From positions 4,526,001-4,590,000 of the forward strand of contig OZ252214.1 in NCBI GenBank assembly GCA_965248935.1: a stretch of DNA of 64,000 nt, read 5' to 3'. Numbering within the stretch: position 1 is the stretch's first letter; each line of letters begins with the position of its first letter. Under the pieces are notes generated by a model, which was given only the letters and a program-made list of their open reading frames with translations, did not search any database and was not told the origin of the DNA. Shown here in pieces: positions 35,592 to 42,635 of this stretch. Origin of the DNA: G032773895 sp965248935 (GTDB lineage: Bacteria; Pseudomonadota; Gammaproteobacteria; Pseudomonadales; Cellvibrionaceae). A program made the position numbers and the translations under genes.

Positions 35592-35619
35592 TTGCAAAAG
35601 GTTGCATAAATGATACTAT
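35592..35619 (+). promoter_or_regulatory. Candidate primase promoter in the divergent control region
   Basis: TTGCAA (35592-35597), 16-base spacer, TACTAT (35614-35619). A repeated TTGCA lies in the spacer (at 35602) and could be part of an operator for the adjacent XRE protein. The same sequence is upstream of the unit 3 primase (43108-43135). Confidence 0.45.
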
Positions 35620-35655
35620 AAAAGTCTAGTTAAATCTACTTGACGGGATTCATAT

Positions 35656-38600
35656 ATGGCACGTCTACCAAAAGAGCAAATAGAGCGAATCAAATCAGAG
35701 GTATCTTTGCTTCGTTTGGTAGAAAACCAAGGCTACCAGCCTAAAAAGCAGGGGAAAGACTACGCCCTATGCTGCCCCTTCCATGAAGAGAAAACCCCAA
35801 GTTGCATCATTAGCCCCAAAACCAATCTATTTCACTGCTTTGGCTGCGGCGCTGCCGGTTCAGTGATTGACTGGGTCATGAAAACCCAAAGCGTCAGCTT
35901 TAGGTTTGCCTGCGAGCTTTTACAAAAAGATGTGAGCGCCGTGGGGGACACAAAATTAGTCACTAAAAATACCACCACCACCATTACTCATACCTTAGCC
36001 GCTGAAGAACACGACAACACAGCCCTGTTAAACCATGTGGTGGAGTTTTACCACCAAACCTTAAAACACAGCCCAGAAGCTTTAGAGTACTTAAGCCAAC
36101 GTGGCCTGCACTCCATGGAACTGATCGAACGCTTTAAGCTAGGTTACGCCAATAGAACCCTGGGATACCGTTTACCCAAAAGTAATTACAAAGCCGGTAA
36201 GGAAATCCGTAAACAGTTGGTGGAGCTGGGTGTCTATCGAGAAAGTGGCCACGAACATTTTAACGGTTCCATCGTCGTCCCCATTACCAACTCCGAAGGG
36301 AATATTGTTGAAGCCTATGGCCGCAAAATCACCCAAAAACTGAGTAAAGGCACCGCCAAACACCTTTACCTACCCGGCCCTCATTCCGGTGTGTGGAACC
36401 AGGAAGGCTTGACCAATCAAAAAGAAGTGATTTTGTGTGAAGCCCTAATCGATGCCATGACCTTTTGGGTCAATGGCTATAAAAACGTCACAGCAAGCTA
36501 TGGAACAAACGGTTTTACGGCTGACCACTTAGCCGCCTTTAAAGAAAATAATATCGAACGTGTATTAATCGCCTATGACCGAGATGAACCCGGAAACAAC
36601 GCCGCAGAAAAACTCGCAGCGGAATTACAAAAAGAAGGCATTGCGTGTTATCGAATAGAAGTGCCAAAGGGAATGGACGTAAACGAATACGCGCTCCAGG
36701 TAACGCCAGCAAATAAAAGTCTTGGCATACTGATTAGGTCTGCAACTTGGTTAGGCAATGGAAAAGCCCCGGAAAGACAAATAGACATTGATACCGCTAT
36801 TGCAGAATCAACGCCACCGGCTGAAGATAAAAAAGACTCTATTCCATTAGCCGCTAAACCTATCAACCTGGAAGAAGAGATTAACCCTCCAGCCCAAGTA
36901 TTACCCGAAGCTCCGGTATGTAACATTGAAGCGGAAGTCTCAGACAAGGAAACCTGTTTTACCTTCGGCCCCCGTAAATATCGTGTGCGTGGTCTGGATA
37001 AAAACAAAAACCTGGAAGCATTAAAAATCAATTTACTGGCGACCACCACAGAAGGCGTACACGTCGATAGCTTTGATTATTACTCCGCCAAACATAGGCA
37101 AAGCTTTATTAAAGTCGCGGCCCTAGAACTGGAATGCGAAGAAAGTATTCTTAAAAAAGACCTGGGGAAAATCCTACTCAAATTAGAAGAGCTGCAAGAA
37201 AAACACATTAATGGAGAACAAGCCGAACAGGAAAAAGTAAAAACCTTAACCGAAGTAGAACAAGAAACCGCATTAGAATTATTACGTGATCCAGACCTAT
37301 TAAACCGCATACTTACAGACTTTAACCGCTGCGGAGTAGTCGGGGAAGAAACCAATAAACTCGTGGGGTATCTGGCAACGAGTTCAAGAAAATTAGAGCG
37401 CCCCTTAGCCGTTATTATCCAAAGTACATCTGCTGCCGGTAAAAGCAGTTTAATGGATGCCGTACTAAACCTAATGCCCGAAAACGAACGAGTGCAATAC
37501 TCCGCCATGACCGGCCAAAGTCTGTTTTATATGGGTGAAACCAACCTTAAACATAAAATACTGGCGATAGCCGAAGAGGAAGGCGCCAGCAATGCAAGCT
37601 ATGCGCTAAAACTCCTGCAATCAGAGGGTGAAATCACCATAGCCAGCACCGGAAAAGATGAAACCACCGGCGACTTAGTCACCAAAGAATACAGAGTAGA
37701 AGGCCCGGTTATGTTGTTCCTTACCACAACCGCCATCGACATTGACGAAGAACTCTTAAACCGCTGTTTAGTCTTAACCGTCAACGAAAGCCGGGAACAA
37801 ACCCAAGCCATCCACCAAGCCCAACGAAAGAGAAGAACCCTGGATGGGCTAGAAGCTAAACTACAAAAAGACCAGCTAGTAAAGCTGCACAGAAACGCAC
37901 AAAGCCTGTTACGGCCACTGGCCGTAATCAATCCCTATGCCGACCAACTCACCTTCTTGGATGATAAAACGAGAACACGCCGTGATCACGAAAAATACCT
38001 AACGTTAATCGACAGCATTGCACTGCTTCACCAATACCAACGTGATATTAAAACCGTGAATCACGGTGGTAAAACACTGGAATATATCGAAACCCAACTA
38101 AGCGATATAGAAACGGCGAATAGATTAGCCCATGAAGTATTGGGCCGAACCCTCGATGAACTCCCGCCACAAACCAGAAAGCTACTTAAGCTTATAAAAA
38201 ACATGGTGGAACAACGCTGTGAACAAAACAGCCTGGAACAAAAAGACGTTCGTTTTAGCCGTAAAAATGTGCGTGACTATACGAACTGGGGCAATACTCA
38301 ATTAAAAATCCATATAAAACGATTAGAAGAGCTTGAGTATTTACTTGTTCACCGTGGCCAACGGGGTCAGTCCTATGAGTACGAATTACTGTATGACGGA
38401 AAAGCCGAAGATCAAAACCAATTAATGGGGCTGATTAATACAAAAGCCATTAATAAAACCAACTACGACGCAAAGAAGTCGGGGTTAAATAAAAAGAAGT
38501 CGCCCCCTGGTCGGCCCCAAGTCGGTAGGGTGTCGGACTTACCAAAACCGCCGCAGCCCAACAGCCATAAGGCATTGCACGAAAGTGGATTAACAATGCC

Positions 38601-38712
38601 GGAAAGCACTATAAGAGAGGAAAATAAAAGTGAATCGCATCGTACGATGGACAGGACGTCCAAGTGTCGCGGGCGCATGGATGCGCAGGAGCGACCTGAG
38701 GTTGTGCTTTAA
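35656..38712 (+). CDS. Primase-helicase fusion (CHC2 zinc finger, TOPRIM, P-loop ATPase), unit 2
   Basis: 1018-aa replication protein. CHC2 zinc finger C40-x2-H43...C61-x2-C64 is at the N-terminus. DnaG-like TOPRIM follows (LCEALIDAMTFW near 257, IAYDRDEPGNNAAEKLA near 305), then a charged linker and a P-loop ATPase (STSAAGKSS near 591, with TTTAIDIDEELLNRCL further on). The combination resembles primase-helicases of satellites and integrative elements and implies self-directed DNA replication. The first 995 or so residues equal the unit 3 protein. The end differs (MDRTSKCRGRMDAQERPEVVL) because of a small palindromic insertion. The recombinase gene starts 2 bases after the stop. Confidence 0.9.
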   Translation: MARLPKEQIERIKSEVSLLRLVENQGYQPKKQGKDYALCCPFHEEKTPSCIISPKTNLFHCFGCGAAGSVIDWVMKTQSVSFRFACELLQKDVSAVGDTKLVTKNTTTTITHTLAAEEHDNTALLNHVVEFYHQTLKHSPEALEYLSQRGLHSMELIERFKLGYANRTLGYRLPKSNYKAGKEIRKQLVELGVYRESGHEHFNGSIVVPITNSEGNIVEAYGRKITQKLSKGTAKHLYLPGPHSGVWNQEGLTNQKEVILCEALIDAMTFWVNGYKNVTASYGTNGFTADHLAAFKENNIERVLIAYDRDEPGNNAAEKLAAELQKEGIACYRIEVPKGMDVNEYALQVTPANKSLGILIRSATWLGNGKAPERQIDIDTAIAESTPPAEDKKDSIPLAAKPINLEEEINPPAQVLPEAPVCNIEAEVSDKETCFTFGPRKYRVRGLDKNKNLEALKINLLATTTEGVHVDSFDYYSAKHRQSFIKVAALELECEESILKKDLGKILLKLEELQEKHINGEQAEQEKVKTLTEVEQETALELLRDPDLLNRILTDFNRCGVVGEETNKLVGYLATSSRKLERPLAVIIQSTSAAGKSSLMDAVLNLMPENERVQYSAMTGQSLFYMGETNLKHKILAIAEEEGASNASYALKLLQSEGEITIASTGKDETTGDLVTKEYRVEGPVMLFLTTTAIDIDEELLNRCLVLTVNESREQTQAIHQAQRKRRTLDGLEAKLQKDQLVKLHRNAQSLLRPLAVINPYADQLTFLDDKTRTRRDHEKYLTLIDSIALLHQYQRDIKTVNHGGKTLEYIETQLSDIETANRLAHEVLGRTLDELPPQTRKLLKLIKNMVEQRCEQNSLEQKDVRFSRKNVRDYTNWGNTQLKIHIKRLEELEYLLVHRGQRGQSYEYELLYDGKAEDQNQLMGLINTKAINKTNYDAKKSGLNKKKSPPGRPQVGRVSDLPKPPQPNSHKALHESGLTMPESTIREENKSESHRTMDRTSKCRGRMDAQERPEVVL

Positions 38713-38714
38713 AA
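38646..38714. repeat. Small palindromic insertion at the primase 3' end (unit 2 only)
   Basis: It replaces about 15 bases of unit 3 with a segment containing GGACGTCC and a hairpin GTCGC...GCGCATGGATGCGC...GCGAC. It changes the last residues of the primase. It looks like a REP-type element. Confidence 0.5.
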
Positions 38715-39728
38715 ATGGACAACCAAAGCATCCTCTTCCTTAGCCGCCTCTACCTCGATTACCTACACGCCCTGCACTACGCCGAAAGAACCATAGGCCA
38801 CCGAGACACAACCCTAAGCCAATTTACCCTATGGTGTGAGGAGCGGGGAATAGTCCGCGCTAACGAAGTGACCAAGCCCATCCTAGAACGATACCGACGG
38901 CACCTGCACCATAGCCGAGATAGAAAAGGGAATACGCTCAGTGCCAAAAACCAACTTGCGAAACTAATACCCCTTCGCCAGTTTTTTAAATGGGCCACCC
39001 AGCAAAACTACCTACTCTACAACCCCGCCAGCGAACTGGAATTACCGCGAATAGAAAAGCGCTTACCCAAAGCGACCCTAAGTCCCGAAGAAGCCGAATT
39101 AATCCTAAGCCTACCCGATACCCAAACCGACGAAGGCATACGAGACCGAGCCATGCTGGAAATACTCTACAGCACCGGCATACGCCGAATGGAAGTGATT
39201 AACCTAACGCGAGTGGACTTACACCCCGACAGAGGTGTCTTAGCGGTTCGCCAAGGCAAAGGAAAAAAGGACAGGTTCGTACCGATTAGTGAGCGTGCTA
39301 TGGACTGGATAATCAAATACCTAGAAGAAGTCCGCCCGGACTTTGCCATCGAGCCTGATCCGCACAACTTGTTTCTCGATAAAACTGGACAGCCCTTAAC
39401 CCCGGATCAGCTCAGCCGACTAGTGAGCAAATATATTAAATACGCCAACACCGGAAAAAGCGGGAGCTGCCACCTGTTTAGACATACCGTAGCCACCTTG
39501 ATGATGGACAACGGCGCCGACATCCGCTTTATCCAGCAAATGCTGGGACACGCAAGCATCCTCACCACCGAGATCTATACCCATGTGAGCATTGTGAAGC
39601 TGAAGCAAGTGCATGAGATGACCCACCCGACGATGCACCGCCAGCAACAGCGTAAGGACGAGAGAGCAGCAACGAAAGAGGAGCTGTTGAGCACACTAGA
39701 TGAGGAATCTGAGGATGACGGAGAGTGA
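38715..39728 (+). CDS. Tyrosine recombinase, XerC/D-like, unit 2
   Basis: 337-aa site-specific recombinase. N-terminal SAM-like core-binding domain (about 10-100), then a catalytic domain with Arg in STGIRRMEVINL (about 155), the beta-hairpin lysine in GKGKKDRFVPI, and the block HLFRHTVATLMMDNG...QQMLGHASILTTEIYTH carrying His, Arg, His and the nucleophile Tyr near residue 287. About 95% identical to the unit 3 protein, which is less than the neighbouring primase. It probably integrates, excises or shuffles the unit; its recombination site is unknown. Confidence 0.92.
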   Translation: MDNQSILFLSRLYLDYLHALHYAERTIGHRDTTLSQFTLWCEERGIVRANEVTKPILERYRRHLHHSRDRKGNTLSAKNQLAKLIPLRQFFKWATQQNYLLYNPASELELPRIEKRLPKATLSPEEAELILSLPDTQTDEGIRDRAMLEILYSTGIRRMEVINLTRVDLHPDRGVLAVRQGKGKKDRFVPISERAMDWIIKYLEEVRPDFAIEPDPHNLFLDKTGQPLTPDQLSRLVSKYIKYANTGKSGSCHLFRHTVATLMMDNGADIRFIQQMLGHASILTTEIYTHVSIVKLKQVHEMTHPTMHRQQQRKDERAATKEELLSTLDEESEDDGE

Positions 39729-39738
39729 GAAGAATGGC

Positions 39739-39757
39739 TATAATGCAATGCATTATA
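39739..39757. promoter_or_regulatory. 19-bp palindrome upstream of the RHH/ParE pair
   Basis: TATAATGCAATGCATTATA is symmetric around its central base; a further half-site TAATACATT follows at 39762-39770. It contains a TATAAT-like box and precedes the antitoxin start by about 24 bases, as expected of an autoregulated ribbon-helix-helix operator. Confidence 0.65.
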
Positions 39758-39780
39758 CTGTAATACATTGAGGTGATGAA

Positions 39781-40047
39781 ATGGGAATGACAAGCGTAAG
39801 AATGCCGGATGAGTTAATGGAGCGGCTTGAGCTGGTGGCCGATGATATGAGGCGTAGCAAGGGTTGGGTCATCAAAGATGCGGTGGAAGAGTACCTAGCA
39901 AAGAAAGATCAGAAGCGACGGCTTGATGAAGAAACCCTTGAGTCCTGGGAAGATTACAAAGCTGGGCGGGTGATCGATGGAGATAAAGTCATGGCATGGT
40001 TAGAGAGCTGGGGAACCGAGGATGAGAAGGAACCACCGACTCTATGA
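39781..40047 (+). CDS. Ribbon-helix-helix antitoxin (CopG/ParD-like)
   Basis: 88-aa protein. The N-terminus TSVRMPDELMERLELVADDMRRSKGWVIKDAVEEYL is a standard ribbon-helix-helix DNA-binding domain. The acidic C-terminus is the part that usually wraps the toxin. GAGGTG is the ribosome-binding site. Its stop overlaps the toxin start (ATGA). In unit 3 the same slot between recombinase and GC-rich segment holds an unrelated Phd/RelE pair, so this is interchangeable cargo, probably stabilising the unit. Confidence 0.9.
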   Translation: MGMTSVRMPDELMERLELVADDMRRSKGWVIKDAVEEYLAKKDQKRRLDEETLESWEDYKAGRVIDGDKVMAWLESWGTEDEKEPPTL

Positions 40048-40316
40048 AAATCATTTACACCGAGCGTGCAGGGCGCGACCTTGTACGCCTTCGTGATTTT
40101 ATCCGCAAAAAGAATCCACAAGCCGCAGAAAAAGCCAGCCGTCAACTTCGAGAAAATATTAATAGCCTTCTCCAACATCCAAACCTGGGAACAGTGTTAA
40201 GCGGTAAACTGGAGCATATCCGAGAGCTTGTGGCCCCTGCTTATATCGTGCGTTATCGAATCGTTGAAGAGGGGATCGTCATCCTGAAGGTCTGGCACGA
40301 GAAAGAAATACGTTAA
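40044..40316 (+). CDS. ParE/RelE-superfamily toxin
   Basis: 90-aa protein with the family pattern: ERAGRDLVRLRDFIRKKNPQAAEKASRQL, HPNLGTVL, IRELVAPAYIVRYRI and KVWHEKE. ParE members poison DNA gyrase while RelE members cleave mRNA on the ribosome. The YIVRYRI...VWHEKE ending and the CopG-type partner favour ParE. Complete and coupled to the antitoxin. Confidence 0.9.
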   Translation: MKIIYTERAGRDLVRLRDFIRKKNPQAAEKASRQLRENINSLLQHPNLGTVLSGKLEHIRELVAPAYIVRYRIVEEGIVILKVWHEKEIR

Positions 40317-40373
40317 AGGTAAAGACCTTAAAAGCCTGTTTATGGTGGACATCGTTGTACTTCCGCCGCTCGT

Positions 40374-40899
40374 CACATGGCTTGCAAAACCAAAGGCCGT
40401 TCTATCACATCCCTGCGATCCACGGCATTAGTGCATCCTGCACGTCAGCGCAAGCCAAGCGCCAAGCTCCTTTGTACCAATCGGACAGAGCCCACTCCGT
40501 AGCAAGCGCTAATAAGGTTGCGGCCCGCTCGTTCCTCGCTAAGCGCGCAGCTTCCATAGCCCGGAGCCCTGCGCGCACCTTGCCCAGCGCACTTCAGTTG
40601 TCTTGCCTTCCGTTCTGTCCGCATTGGCAAAAAGCCGCCCATGCTCCCGCCACTCCATGCCAGCCACCTTCCGCCGCGCTGCCCCGCCCCTTCGGGGTGC
40701 CTTCGGCATGGCTTACTCAACCCAGTCTGTGCCAACTGGAAGACCGTGTCTGCTGTATGCCCCTTCAGTGTAGCCCCGTACTCAGGCTGTCAAGGCCGGG
40801 GCCCTTCGGGTGCTGTGCAGCCTTGACAACCTTGCGTGCGCGGCTCTGAAAGTGGGGCAAACAACCACCACTAATCAGTGAATAATCAGGAGAAAAACG
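40374..40899. repeat. GC-rich, strongly folded conserved segment, unit 2
   Basis: About 525 bases without a credible gene although long GC-driven ORFs exist in both strands. It is much richer in GC than the flanks. Hairpins include CCCCTTCGGGG near 40690 and a 12-bp arm GGCTGTCAAGGC/GCCTTGACAACC at 40785-40796/40820-40831 with an inner CCCTTCGGG. It is homologous to 47875-48530, which has an extra insertion of about 130 bases. It may be a replication or transfer origin or a structured RNA. Confidence 0.65.
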
Positions 40900-41133
40900 A
40901 TGAAATGGCAAATTGAAAAAATCATCAATGTTGCTAACGAATTGGCCAGTACAGGTAAAACGGCGGCAAGCACAGGTGAACAAATCGCCGCTGCGTTTAC
41001 CTTAAACTGCATGGAATACCTACCGGCCAATTACGAGGATGCCGTCGAAGCTTGGGATCGTTTAGACGAAGAATGGCAAGACTATGTGCGGCTAATCAAA
41101 CGGGACTATACCCACCTATTAGTGCCTTGGTAG
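40900..41133 (+). CDS. 77-aa conserved protein of unknown function, unit 2
   Basis: Acidic helical protein (MKWQIEKIINVANELAS...LPANYEDAVEAWDRLDEEWQDYVRLIKRDYTHLL). It has a good AGGAG ribosome-binding site. It is identical in unit 3 (48531) and placed right after the GC-rich segment. No family recognised. Conservation in both units, with a hairpin directly after the stop, argues that it is a real gene. Confidence 0.7.
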   Translation: MKWQIEKIINVANELASTGKTAASTGEQIAAAFTLNCMEYLPANYEDAVEAWDRLDEEWQDYVRLIKRDYTHLLVPW

Positions 41134-41137
41134 GCAC

Positions 41138-41158
41138 AAGGGGCGCTTCGCGCCCCTT
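41138..41158 (+). terminator. Hairpin after the 77-aa gene, unit 2
   Basis: Perfect 9-bp arms AAGGGGCGC/GCGCCCCTT around a TTC loop, 4 bases after the stop codon. There is no strong T-tract, so termination is only likely. Same at 48769-48789. Confidence 0.55.
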
Positions 41159-41296
41159 AACCAAAAACCAAAAGAAAAAAGAAGCGGCTAAGGGGAAAGA
41201 GCGCGTCGGGGCAAAAAGTTATAGAATACACCCTGCGCTTGGTCGCAAGCCCTTTAACCCGTTGAAGGCACTAAGAAAAATCTGTTACGAAGTAAA

Positions 41297-41791
41297 ATGG
41301 TGTGTCGGGTGCGTGCTGATGCACATGAGGGGGGATTTACAGCTAGTGCGATAACCGCAGATGGCGGTGTTATTCCAGCAGATGTTCCTCCCATAGCTTT
41401 TCCTGATGGGTTTGATAAGTTTCTTACTGGACTTGTATCCCGTCTGAATTTTGTTTTGATGGTTGCCACAATACCAGGATCATCTCAGCAGGTGCATCGA
41501 GGACGTATTCAGGCGCAAGGGGGAGGACTTGAATCTTCTGTCCCTTGGAATCAAACAACACCTCCAACTGCGGCTCAAGGCTTGAAAATGCTCAATGCTC
41601 TTAAAACACAGCTTTCACCCAAAGATTTACGTGCGAGAGCTGCTGTCTTCACAAAAGCTGAGAGGTTTATTCAAAATGCTGGGAATGCTGGTGGGGTGTC
41701 TGCTCCTGTTAGTAAAACATTTTTAGTCCCGGGAACTAGAGATATTCGAGTTGATATAGAAGTTATTACTGGGCACGCTTTTGTACCCTAG
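41297..41791 (+). CDS. Orphan C-terminal toxin-like tip, unit 2
   Basis: The frame runs from the conserved unit edge (VCRVRADAHEGG) into unit-specific sequence of about 150 aa: a proline-rich and hydrophobic part, then HRGRIQAQGGGLESSVPW...APVSKTFLVPGTRDIRVDIEVITGHAFV. It has the look of the C-terminal module of a polymorphic toxin, without signal peptide, delivery domain or ribosome-binding site, so it is probably a silent cassette. The ATG at 41297 may not be used. Activity is unknown. It is followed by a small probable immunity gene. Confidence 0.55.
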   Translation: MVCRVRADAHEGGFTASAITADGGVIPADVPPIAFPDGFDKFLTGLVSRLNFVLMVATIPGSSQQVHRGRIQAQGGGLESSVPWNQTTPPTAAQGLKMLNALKTQLSPKDLRARAAVFTKAERFIQNAGNAGGVSAPVSKTFLVPGTRDIRVDIEVITGHAFVP

Positions 41792-41810
41792 AAAATTGTA
41801 GAGGTTTAAT

Positions 41811-42011
41811 ATGGTTATTTTTGAAGCTTGGGAAGATGAAAGTGGTGTTACTTTTTCGACGCAAGAAAATATCAATGATCAAAAGGAAAAGGGGTTGCTT
41901 TCTGGTAGTGCAAAGCTACTTCATCAAATCGAAGCTAATAGCTATGAAGAAGCAATGCTTTTACATCACCAGAAAATGGGATGGGAATCATACAAACCTA
42001 CGAGAGATTAA
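41811..42011 (+). CDS. Small protein, probable immunity partner of the unit 2 tip
   Basis: 66-aa acidic protein (MVIFEAWEDESGVTFSTQENINDQKEKGLLSGSAKLLHQIEANSYEEAMLLHHQKMGWESYKP). The EAWED...GLL...AKLLH...EA-x-SYEEA...MGWE-x-Y pattern recalls small soluble proteins often found beside toxin modules. It starts 19 bases after the tip, with AGAGG upstream. Immunity is inferred from position; no membrane anchor or signal, so the target would be cytoplasmic. Confidence 0.5.
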   Translation: MVIFEAWEDESGVTFSTQENINDQKEKGLLSGSAKLLHQIEANSYEEAMLLHHQKMGWESYKPTRD

Positions 42012-42069
42012 GAAGAATAGGAATCAAATCCATTGATAATAACATTTAACCCCACTTAATCTAAAATAC

Positions 42070-42100
42070 ACGCCCAGTGCAAAACACTGGGCGTGTTCTT
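42070..42100 (+). terminator. Terminator hairpin at the left edge of unit 3
   Basis: 10-bp stem ACGCCCAGTG/CACTGGGCGT (42070-42079, 42085-42094), then GTTCTTCT. Counterpart of 27166-27190. It separates the unit 2 tip and immunity genes from the convergent symE-like gene. Conserved sequence of the unit edge begins about 42015. Confidence 0.75.
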
Positions 42101-42102
42101 CT

Positions 42103-42336
42103 CTACTCTTTAGGCGTCACCACAATACACCCTTCCATCACCCGAACAATAACGGGTGTATTAATCGCAAAGCCCGCCTCAATTAACCAGTGACCTTTTA
42201 AGTGAATCTCGCCAATGGGCGTGCGCGCCTTATTGTTCTGAAGCTGGTAAGAGTGGTAGGTCTCCCGAACCTTCAACGCATGTTGCTTGTGGTGTTTGTA
42301 TTGTTTGTATTGCGTACAGGGGGAAGACGCCATCAC
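42103..42336 (-). CDS. symE: SymE-like toxin (unit 3)
   Basis: 77 aa, nearly the same as the protein at 27199, with the SymE segment IHLKGHWLIEAGFAINTPVIV-x-VMEGCIVVT. Overlaps the 100-aa gene by 4 bases. It marks the outer end of the leftward arm of the unit. No antisense regulator was identified. Confidence 0.82.
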   Translation of the reverse strand: MMASSPCTQYKQYKHHKQHALKVRETYHSYQLQNNKARTPIGEIHLKGHWLIEAGFAINTPVIVRVMEGCIVVTPKE

Positions 42337-42635
42337 TGCGGCCTCCCGTGCTTCAAAAAATCCTCTTGGCCCAGCGTATCCAAGCAGGCCCCCAGCTTAG
42401 GTTTTTGTACCCGAAGGTGATGGATAAACCCCTGCCAGTGGTCATTTAGCGGGGTAGGGCTTCTTGAACTTGAACTGGCCCTTTCCTGCTGCATCGCGTC
42501 CAGCGCTTCAAATACCAAGTAATTGACCAACATAAGATGTTGCCAGGGGGCTTCATCGGAAGGGGGTCTATCAGCCGTGGCCTTAGGGGTGGATGTTGTT
42601 GCACGCCGGATTGGCGTAGAATCGCGCTTAGTCAT
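42333..42635 (-). CDS. 100-aa protein of unknown function (unit 3)
   Basis: Intact version of the gene truncated at 34880. Proline/threonine-rich N-terminus, then helical. Lies between the XRE regulator and the symE-like gene in one leftward operon, about 75 bases after the regulator stop. Function unknown. Confidence 0.65.
   Translation of the reverse strand: MTKRDSTPIRRATTSTPKATADRPPSDEAPWQHLMLVNYLVFEALDAMQQERASSSSRSPTPLNDHWQGFIHHLRVQKPKLGACLDTLGQEDFLKHGRPQ

Larger units (their letters stand above)
34880..38645. repeat. Left member of a 3766-bp direct repeat (units 2 and 3)
   Basis: Corresponds to 42396-46161 at constant offset 7516. Every stretch I compared is identical at the nucleotide level, including non-coding parts. 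It covers the 100-aa gene start, the regulator, the control region and nearly all of the primase gene. Identity ends sharply at the C-terminal codons of the primase. Confidence 0.88.

Noticed and set aside
36648..37931. Minus-strand ORFs of 110-142 aa opposite the primase gene
   Set aside because: Ser/Arg-rich shadows of a well-supported gene, repeated identically in the other unit because the DNA is identical.
40374..41137. Long open frames on both strands of the GC-rich segment (also 47860-48500)
   Set aside because: No ribosome-binding sites, Ala/Cys/Arg/Pro-rich composition, frames overlap in several registers and break between the two copies. Explained by high GC.
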